From an uncultured bacterium (lineage in GTDB: Bacteria; Cyanobacteriota; Vampirovibrionia; Gastranaerophilales; Gastranaerophilaceae): 15,465 nucleotides of DNA. The notes under the pieces were generated by a model that saw nothing but the letters and a program-made list of their open reading frames with translations, ran no database searches and was not told the DNA's origin. Where the stretch lies: NCBI GenBank assembly GCA_902782905.1, contig CACZPB010000209.1, positions 1 through 15,465 of the forward strand, given 5' to 3'. The position numbers and the translations under genes are program-made. Shown one piece after another: positions 1 through 6,100 of the stretch (the stretch's first letter is position 1; each line of letters starts with the position of its first letter).

Positions 1-240
1 GAATTGAGTCTCTACAGGCTTAGATATTTCGCCTTTTTTGAGAGCAAAAGCAGCATCTTCAAAAGGTTTAACCATCATTCCTTTCCCGAACCAGCGAAGG
101 TCTCCGCCATCACGACCGGACGGACATTTTGAATATTCTTTTGCCAAATCTTCAAATGCAACACCATTTTCGATATCCATAAGCAAATTTTCCGCTTGCT
201 CTTTTGTATCCACTAAAATGTGACTCGCTCTGATTTTCAT
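1..240 (-). CDS. Parvulin-type peptidyl-prolyl cis-trans isomerase (N-terminal 80 residues; C-terminus outside window)
   Basis: This is a PpiC/parvulin rotamase, which catalyses cis-trans isomerisation of X-Pro bonds during protein folding. Reading the minus strand from 240 gives an open frame that runs off the left edge after 80 codons. It opens MKIRASHILVDTKEQA, the parvulin RASHILV strand, followed by AFEDLAKEYSKCPSG, GGDLRWFGKG and FEDAAFALKKGEIS. These are the family blocks in their usual order (SxCPSG, GGDLGWFxxGxMVxPFE). There is no signal peptide, so it is probably a small cytoplasmic single-domain parvulin like E. coli PpiC (about 93 residues); only a short C-terminal piece would then be missing. 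The start at 240 is supported by GAGGAG about 8 bases upstream. No gene is visible between it and the divergent 82-residue gene. Confidence is high for the family; the specific paralogue is unknown. Confidence 0.93.
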   Translation of the reverse strand, partial: MKIRASHILVDTKEQAENLLMDIENGVAFEDLAKEYSKCPSGRDGGDLRWFGKGMMVKPFEDAAFALKKGEISKPVETQF

Positions 241-389
241 ATTAATACTCCTCAAATTTTTCTACAATTCAAGTTTAGCATTAATATTATTATTTATAAA
301 GCTTTAGATTGGAAACAAATTTATAAACCATTTCTACACTTTTTATATCGAAATCTTTAAGTGCATTGTTTATATTTTATAAATGTTAA

Positions 390-475
390 ATTTCATGTCT
401 GATTGCTAAATTACAGAGACGTATCCTTTCTCTTCGATTTAGCAGAAAATCCCCTTCTGGTAAGGGGATTTTTTT
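390..475 (+). ncRNA. Candidate small RNA ending in an intrinsic terminator
   Basis: No open frame of useful length precedes the strong terminator at 446-475, so something other than a protein gene must be transcribed into it. Directly upstream is a second hairpin: TGCTAAAT (404-411) pairs with ATTTAGCA (437-444), then a 3x3 internal loop, then AGAGA (415-419) pairs with TCTCT (429-433). A -10-like TATAAA lies at 378-383 with only a poor -35, so the 5' end near 390 is a guess. Two adjacent stem-loops, the second with a U tract, is the usual architecture of a short regulatory RNA. I recognise no Rfam family. The first hairpin could also belong to a longer transcript. Confidence 0.4.
446..475 (+). 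terminator. Rho-independent terminator
   Basis: AAAATCCCCTT (446-456) pairs perfectly with AAGGGGATTTT (462-472) around the loop CTGGT, and T continues to 475. It reads on the plus strand. No protein gene ends upstream of it on this strand, which is the main reason for proposing an RNA gene here. On the minus strand the stem is followed by only four T, so it is a poorer terminator in that direction. Confidence 0.85.
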
Positions 476-527
476 GCTTTGTAACAATTTCTTAACAATC
501 CTAATTAAAAAAGGCAATTTTTTAAAA

Positions 528-556
528 TTGACATACTTTATATATACATAAGAGAT
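528..556 (+). promoter_or_regulatory. Putative promoter of the 82-residue protein gene
   Basis: A perfect -35 hexamer TTGACA lies at 528-533 in an AT-rich tract just after the terminator at 446-475. The -10 is ambiguous: the positions at 16-18 base spacing (around 550-557, AGAGAT or GAGATA) match the consensus poorly, while better AT boxes such as TATACA (543-548) sit too close to it. Transcription from here would give a leader of roughly 110 bases. Confidence 0.4.
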
Positions 557-670
557 ATTTAGAGAGTGAGAATCTAAAACAAACCAATAAGCAAAGGCTT
601 TATCGGTGCTTAGATTTCTTCGGCTAAATTCTTTTTAAAGAGAGTATAAAAATTTATAGGAGAGTTTATT
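557..670 (+). other. Structured 5' leader of the 82-residue protein gene (candidate)
   Basis: This gene-free stretch can fold in two competing ways. In one, AATCTA (571-576) pairs with TAGATT (611-616), with an inner AAGCA/TGCTT stem (589-593 with 607-611). In the other, CC-ATAAGC (584-592) pairs with GCTTTAT-GG (597-606) with one mismatch and one bulge. Downstream, AGAGTATAAAA (641-651), next to the ribosome binding site, is the reverse complement of 946-956 in the 3' UTR. No known riboswitch is recognised. The stems are short, and AT-rich DNA makes chance pairing possible. Confidence 0.3.
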
Positions 671-919
671 ATGGCAATTGGAGCAAGAGAATTTATTGAC
701 AAGTTATTAGTTGAAAAATATGCACAAGAAAAAGTTGATAACCACGACGAAGGAGCACTCGTCTCAAAGGTTAGTGCAGATGATATGATGTACGCAATGA
801 ACGCTTCTTCCTCTACATATCGAAATATGTTACAGCTCAATCAAAGATTGACATCCGTCTGTTACGGAGTTGTGTCTAAATCTGCAAAATATAATGAATA
901 CGCAGCAACAAGACAATAA
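671..919 (+). CDS. Small protein of unknown function (82 residues)
   Basis: I do not recognise this protein. It starts MAIGAREFIDKLLVEKYAQE and ends SKSAKYNEYAATRQ. It has no signal peptide, no long hydrophobic segment and a single Cys (C64). Composition is mixed and soluble, with a probable N-terminal amphipathic helix (residues 3-20), a central acidic stretch (VDNHDEGA) and a Met-rich segment DDMMYAMNASSSTYRNML (about 37-54). Tyrosine is frequent near the C-terminus. Coding is supported by a clear ribosome binding site (GGAGAG at 659-664, 6 bases before ATG), a consensus -35 upstream, and a dedicated terminator after the stop. It therefore looks like a stand-alone, probably well-expressed monocistronic gene. 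The reading frame on the opposite strand (610-840) has no comparable signals. A cytoplasmic regulator or structural small protein is possible, but nothing in the sequence decides. Confidence 0.8.
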   Translation: MAIGAREFIDKLLVEKYAQEKVDNHDEGALVSKVSADDMMYAMNASSSTYRNMLQLNQRLTSVCYGVVSKSAKYNEYAATRQ

Positions 920-960
920 AAAAGAATTATACTCTAACTTAAAAATTTTATACTCTTATC

Positions 961-993
961 AAATCCCAATTCGTTAATACGTTTGGGATTTTT
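961..993 (+). terminator. Rho-independent terminator of the 82-residue protein gene
   Basis: AAATCCCAA (961-969) pairs with TTGGGATTT (983-991) around a 13-base loop, followed by further T. It ends the small-protein transcript 40-70 bases after its stop. The 3' arm also contains TTGGGA (983-988), the likely -35 of the next gene. Confidence 0.85.
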
Positions 994-1011
994 AATTTAT
1001 TGTTGTAAAAT
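983..1011 (+). promoter_or_regulatory. Putative holA promoter giving a leaderless mRNA
   Basis: TTGGGA (983-988, 4 of 6 consensus) and TAAAAT (1006-1011, 5 of 6) are separated by exactly 17 bases. The -10 ends 6 bases before the ATG at 1018, so transcription would start at or within a base or two of the start codon. No Shine-Dalgarno sequence exists upstream of holA, which fits. The -35 lies inside the 3' arm of the preceding terminator. Confidence 0.55.
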
Positions 1012-1017
1012 AGAACT

Positions 1018-1983
1018 ATGGCAGTTTACTTTTTTTATGGGGATGAAGATTATAACATAGAACTTGAGCTTGAAAAAATGCGTTCCAAGCTTAATCCTGA
1101 TTTTATATCAATGAGTTATCAAGTTCTTGACAATCCTGATTATTCGACACTTATTACGGCTCTGAGAACTCCTCCTATGATGTTTGGTGATATGCTTGTT
1201 GTAATAAATTCAGAAGGGTATTTTGCCGGAAATAAGAACGCGTTTGACGATAGTGAACTTGAAGATATTGATGATGCCCTAAAAAACAATCCGGAAGGGC
1301 TGGATATAGTATTTGCAGTAAGACTTCCAAGAGATGAGAATAAAAAACTAGATTCAAGAAGAAAGCTTTATAAGATAATTTCTAAATACAATTCAAAAGA
1401 GTTTCCGACATTTAAAACCTACAAAACGGCCGAGATTGCGGCTTGGATAAAAAACAGGGGAAAATCTAAGGATATAATCTTTAAAGAAGATGCGCTTGAG
1501 CTTTTAATAGAGCAAATCGGGAATGATTTGAGACAATTCGACAGAGAAATGGATAAGCTTAAACTTATTGCATATCCGGACAAAACTATTACTAAACAAA
1601 TGGTTCAGGATATTTGTATTTCAAATCAAGATTTATTTAATTTTGCGGAATTGATTATGACTGACAATAAAGATAAAGCTCTGTTAGAATTTAAAAAGCT
1701 TTTAGATAAAAAACATCCGCTTGAACTATTATCAGCAATTCAAACCATGCTGAGAAAATGGATTATTCTAAAAACAAAAGCTTCCACAACTTCAGCAGGC
1801 GAGCTAGCAAAAATTGTAGGAATGCACGAATTTGTTGTTAAGCAGAATTTGCAAAAACTTAAAAGAACTGCGGTTGCCGATTTAGTAAAGCTTAAGGAAA
1901 ATTTATTTGAGGTTGAATGCAGGATAAAATCAGCCGAGTCGGTTGATATGATATCGGAGGTAGAGTGTGCTATTATCAGATAA
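1018..1983 (+). CDS. holA: DNA polymerase III subunit delta
   Basis: HolA is the clamp-loader subunit that contacts and opens the sliding beta clamp. The 321-residue product starts MAVYFFYGDEDYNIELELEK, the usual opening of the delta N-terminal AAA-like domain (YFFYGDE, where delta lacks a functional P-loop). It continues with VVFAVRLPRDENKKLDSRRK-like sequence around residues 98-118, then GNDLRQFDREMDKLKLIAY (about 168-186), the characteristic delta helix. The C-terminal helical collar (about 205-321) includes NLQKLKRTAVADL near residue 277. Length is close to the family norm (about 320-345). No Shine-Dalgarno sequence precedes the ATG; the promoter at 983-1011 would make a leaderless transcript. 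It overlaps holB by 17 bases, so the two clamp-loader subunits are probably translationally coupled. Confidence is high. Confidence 0.92.
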   Translation: MAVYFFYGDEDYNIELELEKMRSKLNPDFISMSYQVLDNPDYSTLITALRTPPMMFGDMLVVINSEGYFAGNKNAFDDSELEDIDDALKNNPEGLDIVFAVRLPRDENKKLDSRRKLYKIISKYNSKEFPTFKTYKTAEIAAWIKNRGKSKDIIFKEDALELLIEQIGNDLRQFDREMDKLKLIAYPDKTITKQMVQDICISNQDLFNFAELIMTDNKDKALLEFKKLLDKKHPLELLSAIQTMLRKWIILKTKASTTSAGELAKIVGMHEFVVKQNLQKLKRTAVADLVKLKENLFEVECRIKSAESVDMISEVECAIIR

Positions 1984-2815
1984 GTATCCTTTTTTAACGA
2001 ATTATTTTACACAAGCTCTCACTGCATCTAATCGAGCACTTCCGCAGAGCATAATATTTTACGGCAACGATTTTGACGCACAATATACTTTTGCAAAAGA
2101 AATCGCAAGACTTCTTAACTGCAAGGAAGATAAATCAGATGATTGTGAATGCCTTAACTGCAAATGGATTAGAGAAAATTCTCATCCCGCTGTTATGACT
2201 ATATCTAAAGTTGACAATAAGCCTGAGGATGATGAATCAAAAACTGTAATTTCAATCAAACAAGCCGGACTCATAAAAGAAAATCTCGTTGTAGATTCTG
2301 AATTCCACAGAGTTTTTATTTTCTGCGACAGAGACGATGAAGGTAATATCTGCGGACTTAACCCTATGAACTTTCAGGCAGAGACAGCGAATTCAATGCT
2401 TAAAATTATAGAAGAACCTCAGCCTCGGGTAACATTTATATTTCTGGCAAGATATATTGATGATTTACTCTCAACAATAGTATCGCGTTCTCAGTGCTTC
2501 TTTGTTCCTGAGAGGGTAAATAATAATCAATATGAATATTCAAATATAGAGGGAATTTTTACGGATTATTTTGAGATGGAAAGAAAACATGTTTTTGATA
2601 TTTCACAAAAGCTTCAGGATTTAACCAAGGAACTTCCGGCTGAAAAAATATTAGAACAAATCCAAAACTATATGCTCTCTCTTCTTAAAGCAAATCCGAA
2701 ATCAACATTCTTGATTGAGCACATAAAAATTGTTGAAGAAGCAAAACGCGAAGCAAGACTCGGGATTAAGCCAATAAATATTTTTGATGACATGTGTCTG
2801 AAGATTATAAAATAG
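1967..2815 (+). CDS. holB: DNA polymerase III subunit delta-prime
   Basis: This is a clamp-loader AAA+ subunit of the HolB/DnaX family, 282 residues. The start is GTG at 1967, chosen because GGAGGT sits 6 bases upstream inside holA. The N-terminus NRALPQSIIFYGNDFDAQYT has a degenerate P-loop (GNDFDAQYT in place of GxxGxGKT), as expected of a non-hydrolysing delta-prime rather than DnaX. A four-cysteine zinc module follows (C52, C60, C62, C65). The sensor block NSMLKIIEEPQPRVTFIFLA and TIVSRSQCFFVP are clear family signatures; the usual SRC is SRS here, keeping the arginine finger. It ends 14 bases from the convergent exbD gene with no obvious terminator between. DnaX itself is not in the window. 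Confidence is high that it is a clamp-loader subunit, and good that it is delta-prime. Confidence 0.9.
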   Translation: MLLSDKYPFLTNYFTQALTASNRALPQSIIFYGNDFDAQYTFAKEIARLLNCKEDKSDDCECLNCKWIRENSHPAVMTISKVDNKPEDDESKTVISIKQAGLIKENLVVDSEFHRVFIFCDRDDEGNICGLNPMNFQAETANSMLKIIEEPQPRVTFIFLARYIDDLLSTIVSRSQCFFVPERVNNNQYEYSNIEGIFTDYFEMERKHVFDISQKLQDLTKELPAEKILEQIQNYMLSLLKANPKSTFLIEHIKIVEEAKREARLGIKPINIFDDMCLKIIK

Positions 2816-2829
2816 AATCAGCTTAAAAA

Positions 2830-3207
2830 TCAGTGAGCTAGAGAAATGCTTGTCATACCGACATTTCTTGCACTGTCCATAAGTTTTACTACAGCACCGT
2901 GTTCGGCATCATCATCAACCTGAATTAACAATCCATCAGGAAAATCCTTCGCTTTTTCAGTGATAAAATCTTCTAAAGTTTCCGGTGCAACTTCCTCACC
3001 GTCAAAATAATACTTGTTATCACCGGATACGGCAAAATTCATAATCTTGGTATCTTTTGCGATATCTTCCTGATTTACAACCTCAGGAACCGCCAAATTC
3101 AACCCCTGCTGGTCAAGCATCGGCGCAATAACCATCATTATAATTAACAGTACCAAAAATATATCCGTCAAAGGTGTTATGTTTATTTCGTTAAAACTAT
3201 CGCGCAT
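2830..3207 (-). CDS. ExbD/TolR family biopolymer transport protein (second copy)
   Basis: This is a 125-residue inner-membrane stator component of an ExbB-ExbD or TolQ-TolR type motor, which uses the proton gradient to drive a TonB/TolA-like protein. It has a short cytoplasmic N-terminus and one membrane helix with the motif INITPLTDIFLVLLIIMMV. D15 is the expected proton-carrying aspartate. A periplasmic domain follows (from about residue 36) with the usual VDDDAEHGAVVKLMDSARNVG helix near the C-terminus. Start ATG 3207-3205 shares one base with the upstream exbD stop (TAATG), so translation is probably coupled. The membrane segment is identical over 19 residues to the upstream copy, while the periplasmic parts have diverged. 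Paired ExbD proteins may form a heterodimer. Last gene of the minus-strand cluster. Confidence 0.93.
   Translation of the reverse strand: MRDSFNEINITPLTDIFLVLLIIMMVIAPMLDQQGLNLAVPEVVNQEDIAKDTKIMNFAVSGDNKYYFDGEEVAPETLEDFITEKAKDFPDGLLIQVDDDAEHGAVVKLMDSARNVGMTSISLAH
3152..3189. repeat. 38-bp near-identical tract shared by the two exbD genes (copy 1)
   Basis: These 38 bases match 3643-3680 at 37 positions; the single difference is C3169 against T3660. The tract encodes the conserved aspartate-containing membrane segment. The bases just outside it on the 3' coding side differ at synonymous positions. Confidence 0.9.
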
Positions 3208-3716
3208 TATTCACTCCAGTTCTCATATTCATTATTCTGCGGGACAGAGGTAGGTGCATCGTTTGAAGCGGAAGCATTTTCACTCATTTCCTCAAGTTCC
3301 TTCTGTTCTTTTTTGTTAAGAGGCTCACCTGCTACTATCAACTTTTTATATTGGGCATCCTGCGCTGCATCCATAATATCAAGAATGACAGAGCTTTTAA
3401 CTTTCTCATCTGCCTTTACAACGACTTCAGGATTTTTACTCTCACCTTTTAAAGCTTCTAAATCATTTGAAAGCATTGAAATAGAGGTTCTTCTCCCATC
3501 TACATAGATTGTACCGTCCTTTGTCACAGATACGACAACTTTACCCTGCTCTATTGCAGTTCCGCTGTTAACCTCCGGTATTGATATTGAGTTATCAACA
3601 GATTGAAACGTAGGAGCTACAACCATCATAATGATTAAGAGCACCAAAAATATATCCGTTAAAGGTGTTATGTTTATTTCTGTAAATAATGCTTTTTTAC
3701 CTGATTTAATTGCCAT
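3207..3716 (-). CDS. ExbD/TolR family biopolymer transport protein (first copy)
   Basis: This 169-residue ExbD/TolR protein lies directly downstream of exbB. The N-terminus KKALFTEINITPLTD leads into a membrane helix with the essential aspartate at D21. A periplasmic domain follows: SIPEVNSGTAIEQGKVVVSV, an IYVDGR strand pair, and ILDIMDAAQDAQYKKLIVAG. It carries an extra polar, low-complexity C-terminal tail (about residues 138-169, rich in E, N, S) that the second copy lacks. AGGAT, 7 bases before the ATG, overlaps the exbB stop region; the gap to exbB is 9 bases. With the second exbD overlapping by one base, the order exbB-exbD-exbD is a tight translational unit. ExbD and TolR cannot be separated by sequence inspection. 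Confidence 0.94.
   Translation of the reverse strand: MAIKSGKKALFTEINITPLTDIFLVLLIIMMVVAPTFQSVDNSISIPEVNSGTAIEQGKVVVSVTKDGTIYVDGRRTSISMLSNDLEALKGESKNPEVVVKADEKVKSSVILDIMDAAQDAQYKKLIVAGEPLNKKEQKELEEMSENASASNDAPTSVPQNNEYENWSE
3643..3680. repeat. 38-bp near-identical tract shared by the two exbD genes (copy 2)
   Basis: Partner of 3152-3189, 37 of 38 bases identical, in the same relative place in the upstream exbD. It is consistent with tandem duplication plus either gene conversion or strong constraint. Confidence 0.9.
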
Positions 3717-3725
3717 TTTTTTATC

Positions 3726-4376
3726 CTATAGAGCGACGGTTGATGACGCTGATTTAACCTTTACTTCTTCTTCCGAATCTACAAAACTCAAGAATAACAA
3801 TTTAATCAATTGGAAATCATCCTCAAATCTTTTTACGGTAGATTGGAAAGTGTTATAACAAACAACAGCTACGATTGCAACGCCAAGACCGAATGCAGTA
3901 GCAATAAGAGCTGAACCGATACCCATTGCAACAGCTGCGGATTGGTTACCTTGCGATGCCAAATCTTGGAATGTATAAAGAATTCTTACAACAGTACCAA
4001 ACAAACCTAAGAATGGAGCAACACCACCAATTGTACCCAAGATTGTTAATCTGTGCTCAAGTTTTCTTGTAGCCAGAGCCGCAGCAATATCGAACGCTCT
4101 TGAAAAACCTTTCTTTTGCTCAGATAAAATTCTGACAGCTTCCTCTGTTACTTCTCCGATAATTCCTCCGCATTTTACAGCAAGGTTTTGCGCGCCCATT
4201 AAGTTATTTTTTGTAAGCTCACTTTGCAATCTTGGTATAAATTCGATTACGTTTCTTCTATTTGCTTTGTAAAACATTGCTCTGTCAATTGCAACCATAA
4301 CAGTCAAAATTGAACAGATAAGAATTGGCAAAAGTACCGGCCAATCTAACTGAATTGAATGAATTAATAAGTCCAT
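3726..4376 (-). CDS. ExbB/TolQ/MotA family proton channel protein
   Basis: This 216-residue integral membrane protein forms the pentameric proton channel around ExbD dimers. The first membrane helix is near residues 14-30 (LPILICSILTVMVAI). A long cytoplasmic segment includes FIPRLQSELTKNNLMGAQNL and a helix ending AALATRKLEHRLTILGT. The two conserved channel helices follow: GGVAPFLGLFGTVVRI (about 118-133, the LGLxGTV signature) and MGIGSALIATAFGLGVAIVA (about 151-170, the AL-xTxxGLxxAI signature), then CYNTFQ. It begins with GGGGAT 4 bases before ATG. It heads the exbB-exbD-exbD unit and follows the TonB-C lipoprotein gene by 33 bases. ExbB and TolQ are hard to tell apart; absence of tolB and pal nearby slightly favours an ExbB-like role. 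Confidence 0.94.
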   Translation of the reverse strand: MDLLIHSIQLDWPVLLPILICSILTVMVAIDRAMFYKANRRNVIEFIPRLQSELTKNNLMGAQNLAVKCGGIIGEVTEEAVRILSEQKKGFSRAFDIAAALATRKLEHRLTILGTIGGVAPFLGLFGTVVRILYTFQDLASQGNQSAAVAMGIGSALIATAFGLGVAIVAVVCYNTFQSTVKRFEDDFQLIKLLFLSFVDSEEEVKVKSASSTVAL

Positions 4377-4409
4377 ATTTATCCCCTTTTCTATTATTTT
4401 TTACTTTAT

Positions 4410-4829
4410 CTATTTTGAAACAGAACGTCTTTGCATACCGAAAGATAATTCTATATTTGCTTTATCATAAGGAAATTCCTTCGGAAGCGGTTCAAATTTT
4501 GCTTCTTTTGCAGCTTTTATAATTGATTCGTCAAAAGCTGCATCATTAGATGATTGTGTTATTTTGCACTCAACGAGCTGACCTTGTCTGTCAATTGTCA
4601 AGACAACCGTAGCTTCCTTTTCAAAAGAAGCCGACGGCGGATACCATTTTCCCTTTACGTTTCTGCGTGCTTTTCTTATGTAAAACTCCATATTCACATT
4701 CATATGTTCACTTTGCTCTATATAATTGTCAGCATTGTTTTCGGCATCTGCAGGAGTCGGACAAGCAAAACATCCAAACAAAAGCATTGCTGATAGTATC
4801 CCCAAACTTATTAAATTTTTCTTTTTCAT
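4410..4829 (-). CDS. Small secreted, possibly lipoprotein, TonB C-terminal domain protein
   Basis: From the start at 4829 this is 139 residues. The longer frame from 4880 is not used, because ATG 4829 has AGGAGT 8 bases upstream and opens a textbook signal peptide, MKKKNLISLGILSAMLLFG. A cysteine follows at LLFG-C, a reasonable lipobox, so it may be lipidated; CFAC then puts a second cysteine nearby. The rest is one TonB/TolA C-terminal module: YIRKARRNVKGKWYPP, TVVLTIDRQGQLVECKI, DESIIKAAKEAKFEPLPKEF, and a last strand NIELSFGM. It has no membrane anchor-plus-linker of its own, unlike real TonB. It lies 16 bases after the TonB-like gene and 33 before exbB. A periplasmic partner or decoy of the TonB-like protein is one possible role, but that is inference. 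Confidence 0.85.
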   Translation of the reverse strand: MKKKNLISLGILSAMLLFGCFACPTPADAENNADNYIEQSEHMNVNMEFYIRKARRNVKGKWYPPSASFEKEATVVLTIDRQGQLVECKITQSSNDAAFDESIIKAAKEAKFEPLPKEFPYDKANIELSFGMQRRSVSK

Positions 4830-4845
4830 TTCTTTTACTCCTTTT

Positions 4846-6030
4846 TTAATATCTTGAAGCATTGAATACGTTATAATCAAACGTAAATTGAATATCTATA
4901 CTTTGACCTTTAAAGTCTCCAGGCAAAGGACGGAACGGTGCTGTTAATTCAACAGCTTTTAAAGCCGCCTGATCTGCTGATGGAAGTCCCGAAGATTTGT
5001 TGACTCTGCAAGACAAGAGCCTGCCGTCTTTTGCTATCTTAAACAAAAGTACAACTCTTTTTGATTCATTACCCTTTGGAGGATCCCAGTTCATTTTAAT
5101 TCTACGCTGAAGTTCTCTCATATACGGACCAAAATCCGGTTCTCTAAGAGCATCAATACCGGGTGCGCCACCACCGCCTCCTGGGTTGCCTACGTTACCT
5201 GTACCGCCTCCTGAGCCTGTACGTCCGAGAGAACCGCTTCCACCGCTCATTGACGGAGAAAGAGATGGTCTTGGAGCACCGCTGGAAGCTCCTGAACGAG
5301 AACCTGAACCTGAGCCACCTTTACTTGCGCCTGTTGGGGCTGATGTTCCGCCAATAGGACCTGTAGCTAAGGATTTGCCGGTCGGAGCACTTGTCGGACG
5401 CGGAATGCCAAATGGTGTTGTTGGCTTTGAAACTGCATTTGGTGCCGATATCGGGTTAGCACTCGGTCTTGCGGTCGGAGGAGCCGGTTTCGCCGGTGAA
5501 GGCTTATTTACGGCAGATGGCTGAGCTGATTTTTGCGCAGTCTGCGTCTTTTGTTGTGTTTTTTGTTGTGCCTTTTGTTGAGCAGCTTGTTGCTGTTTTT
5601 TGATTAATTTATTTGCACTTGCAGCTGCTGCAGATGGTTTTGATTTTTTTGCAGGGGCAGGGGAAGGCATTGAAACCTTTCTTGTAGGATCGTTTACACC
5701 GCCGCTTCTTGAATTTATGTGAGCGCGATTTTTTGTCTTAGGATTTCTCGGCATTGCCTCTTTATCAACAAGCACAAACTCTATATCCTTTTTTATTTTT
5801 GCATCAGGCTTATTGAATGTAAAAAGATGAATTCCTAAAAGTGCAAGAGCAATCGTCAAAAGCCACACAAGCGCAGGTACAGCAACGTGAAGCCCCGACG
5901 AGATAGAAAATGATTTTCCAATCGGGATTACTTCAGGTTTTGTAGTCACAAGAGTAGGCAGCTTGTATTTGGGCATGCTACTATCTTCTTCTTCGTCTAG
6001 TATAAAACTTTTTTTTGTTATTAACGACAC
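4846..6030 (-). CDS. TonB/TolA-like energy-transducing protein with long low-complexity linker
   Basis: This is a 394-residue, single-pass inner-membrane protein with a periplasmic C-terminal TonB domain. The start is GTG at 6030 with AGAGAG upstream; Met19 is an alternative without a better binding site. A cytoplasmic part of about 45 residues precedes the helix LHVAVPALVWLLTIALALLG (47-66). S44 and H48 keep the S-x3-H spacing of the TonB membrane motif that engages ExbB/ExbD. The linker (about 75-295) runs from Q/K/A-rich (QQQAAQQKAQQKTQQK) through Pro/Ala to Gly/Ser-rich sequence and could span the periplasm. The C-terminal domain (about 300-394) contains YMRELQRRIKMNWDPP, KRVVLLFKIAKDG, AVELTAPFRPLP and FTFDYNVF, resembling cyanobacterial TonB proteins as I recall them. 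Whether it serves import (TonB) or envelope integrity (TolA) is undecided. Confidence 0.88.
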   Translation of the reverse strand: MSLITKKSFILDEEEDSSMPKYKLPTLVTTKPEVIPIGKSFSISSGLHVAVPALVWLLTIALALLGIHLFTFNKPDAKIKKDIEFVLVDKEAMPRNPKTKNRAHINSRSGGVNDPTRKVSMPSPAPAKKSKPSAAAASANKLIKKQQQAAQQKAQQKTQQKTQTAQKSAQPSAVNKPSPAKPAPPTARPSANPISAPNAVSKPTTPFGIPRPTSAPTGKSLATGPIGGTSAPTGASKGGSGSGSRSGASSGAPRPSLSPSMSGGSGSLGRTGSGGGTGNVGNPGGGGGAPGIDALREPDFGPYMRELQRRIKMNWDPPKGNESKRVVLLFKIAKDGRLLSCRVNKSSGLPSADQAALKAVELTAPFRPLPGDFKGQSIDIQFTFDYNVFNASRY

Positions 6031-6054
6031 TTTTATTATCTCTCTAATCTCTAC

Positions 6055-6082
6055 ATAATAAGAATAATTATTTCATAAACAA
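6055..6082 (-). promoter_or_regulatory. Weak internal promoter candidate before the TonB-like gene
   Basis: On the minus strand TTGTTT (plus 6077-6082) and TATTAT (plus 6055-6060, 5 of 6) are 16 bases apart, with a start near 6048 and about 18 bases to the GTG. The -35 is poor. It could let the exb/tonB genes be transcribed apart from the glycine-zipper gene. Confidence 0.3.
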
Positions 6083-6100
6083 AATAAATTATCCTGTCTG

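Noticed and set aside
610..840. Minus-strand frame opposite the 82-residue protein gene
   Set aside because: It has no binding site or promoter signals of its own, and the plus-strand gene has a full set of expression signals.
2060..2110. Damaged P-loop in HolB as a sign of a pseudogene
   Set aside because: Delta-prime subunits commonly lack a functional Walker A motif; the rest of the protein is intact and full length.
4410..4880. Longer N-terminus for the small TonB-C protein
   Set aside because: The extra 17 residues would overlap the end of the TonB-like gene and bury the signal peptide; the downstream ATG has a good binding site.
5186..5524. Proline/glycine-rich plus-strand frame of 112 residues
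   Set aside because: It is the antisense shadow of the Pro/Gly/Ser-rich linker of the TonB-like protein; low-complexity GC-richer DNA keeps several frames open. No binding site or promoter.
5520..5610. Possible tandem DNA repeat in the Gln/Lys-rich part of the TonB-like gene
   Set aside because: The repeated Gln-Gln-Lys pattern is in the protein; at the DNA level the units are short and irregular, so it is ordinary low-complexity coding sequence.
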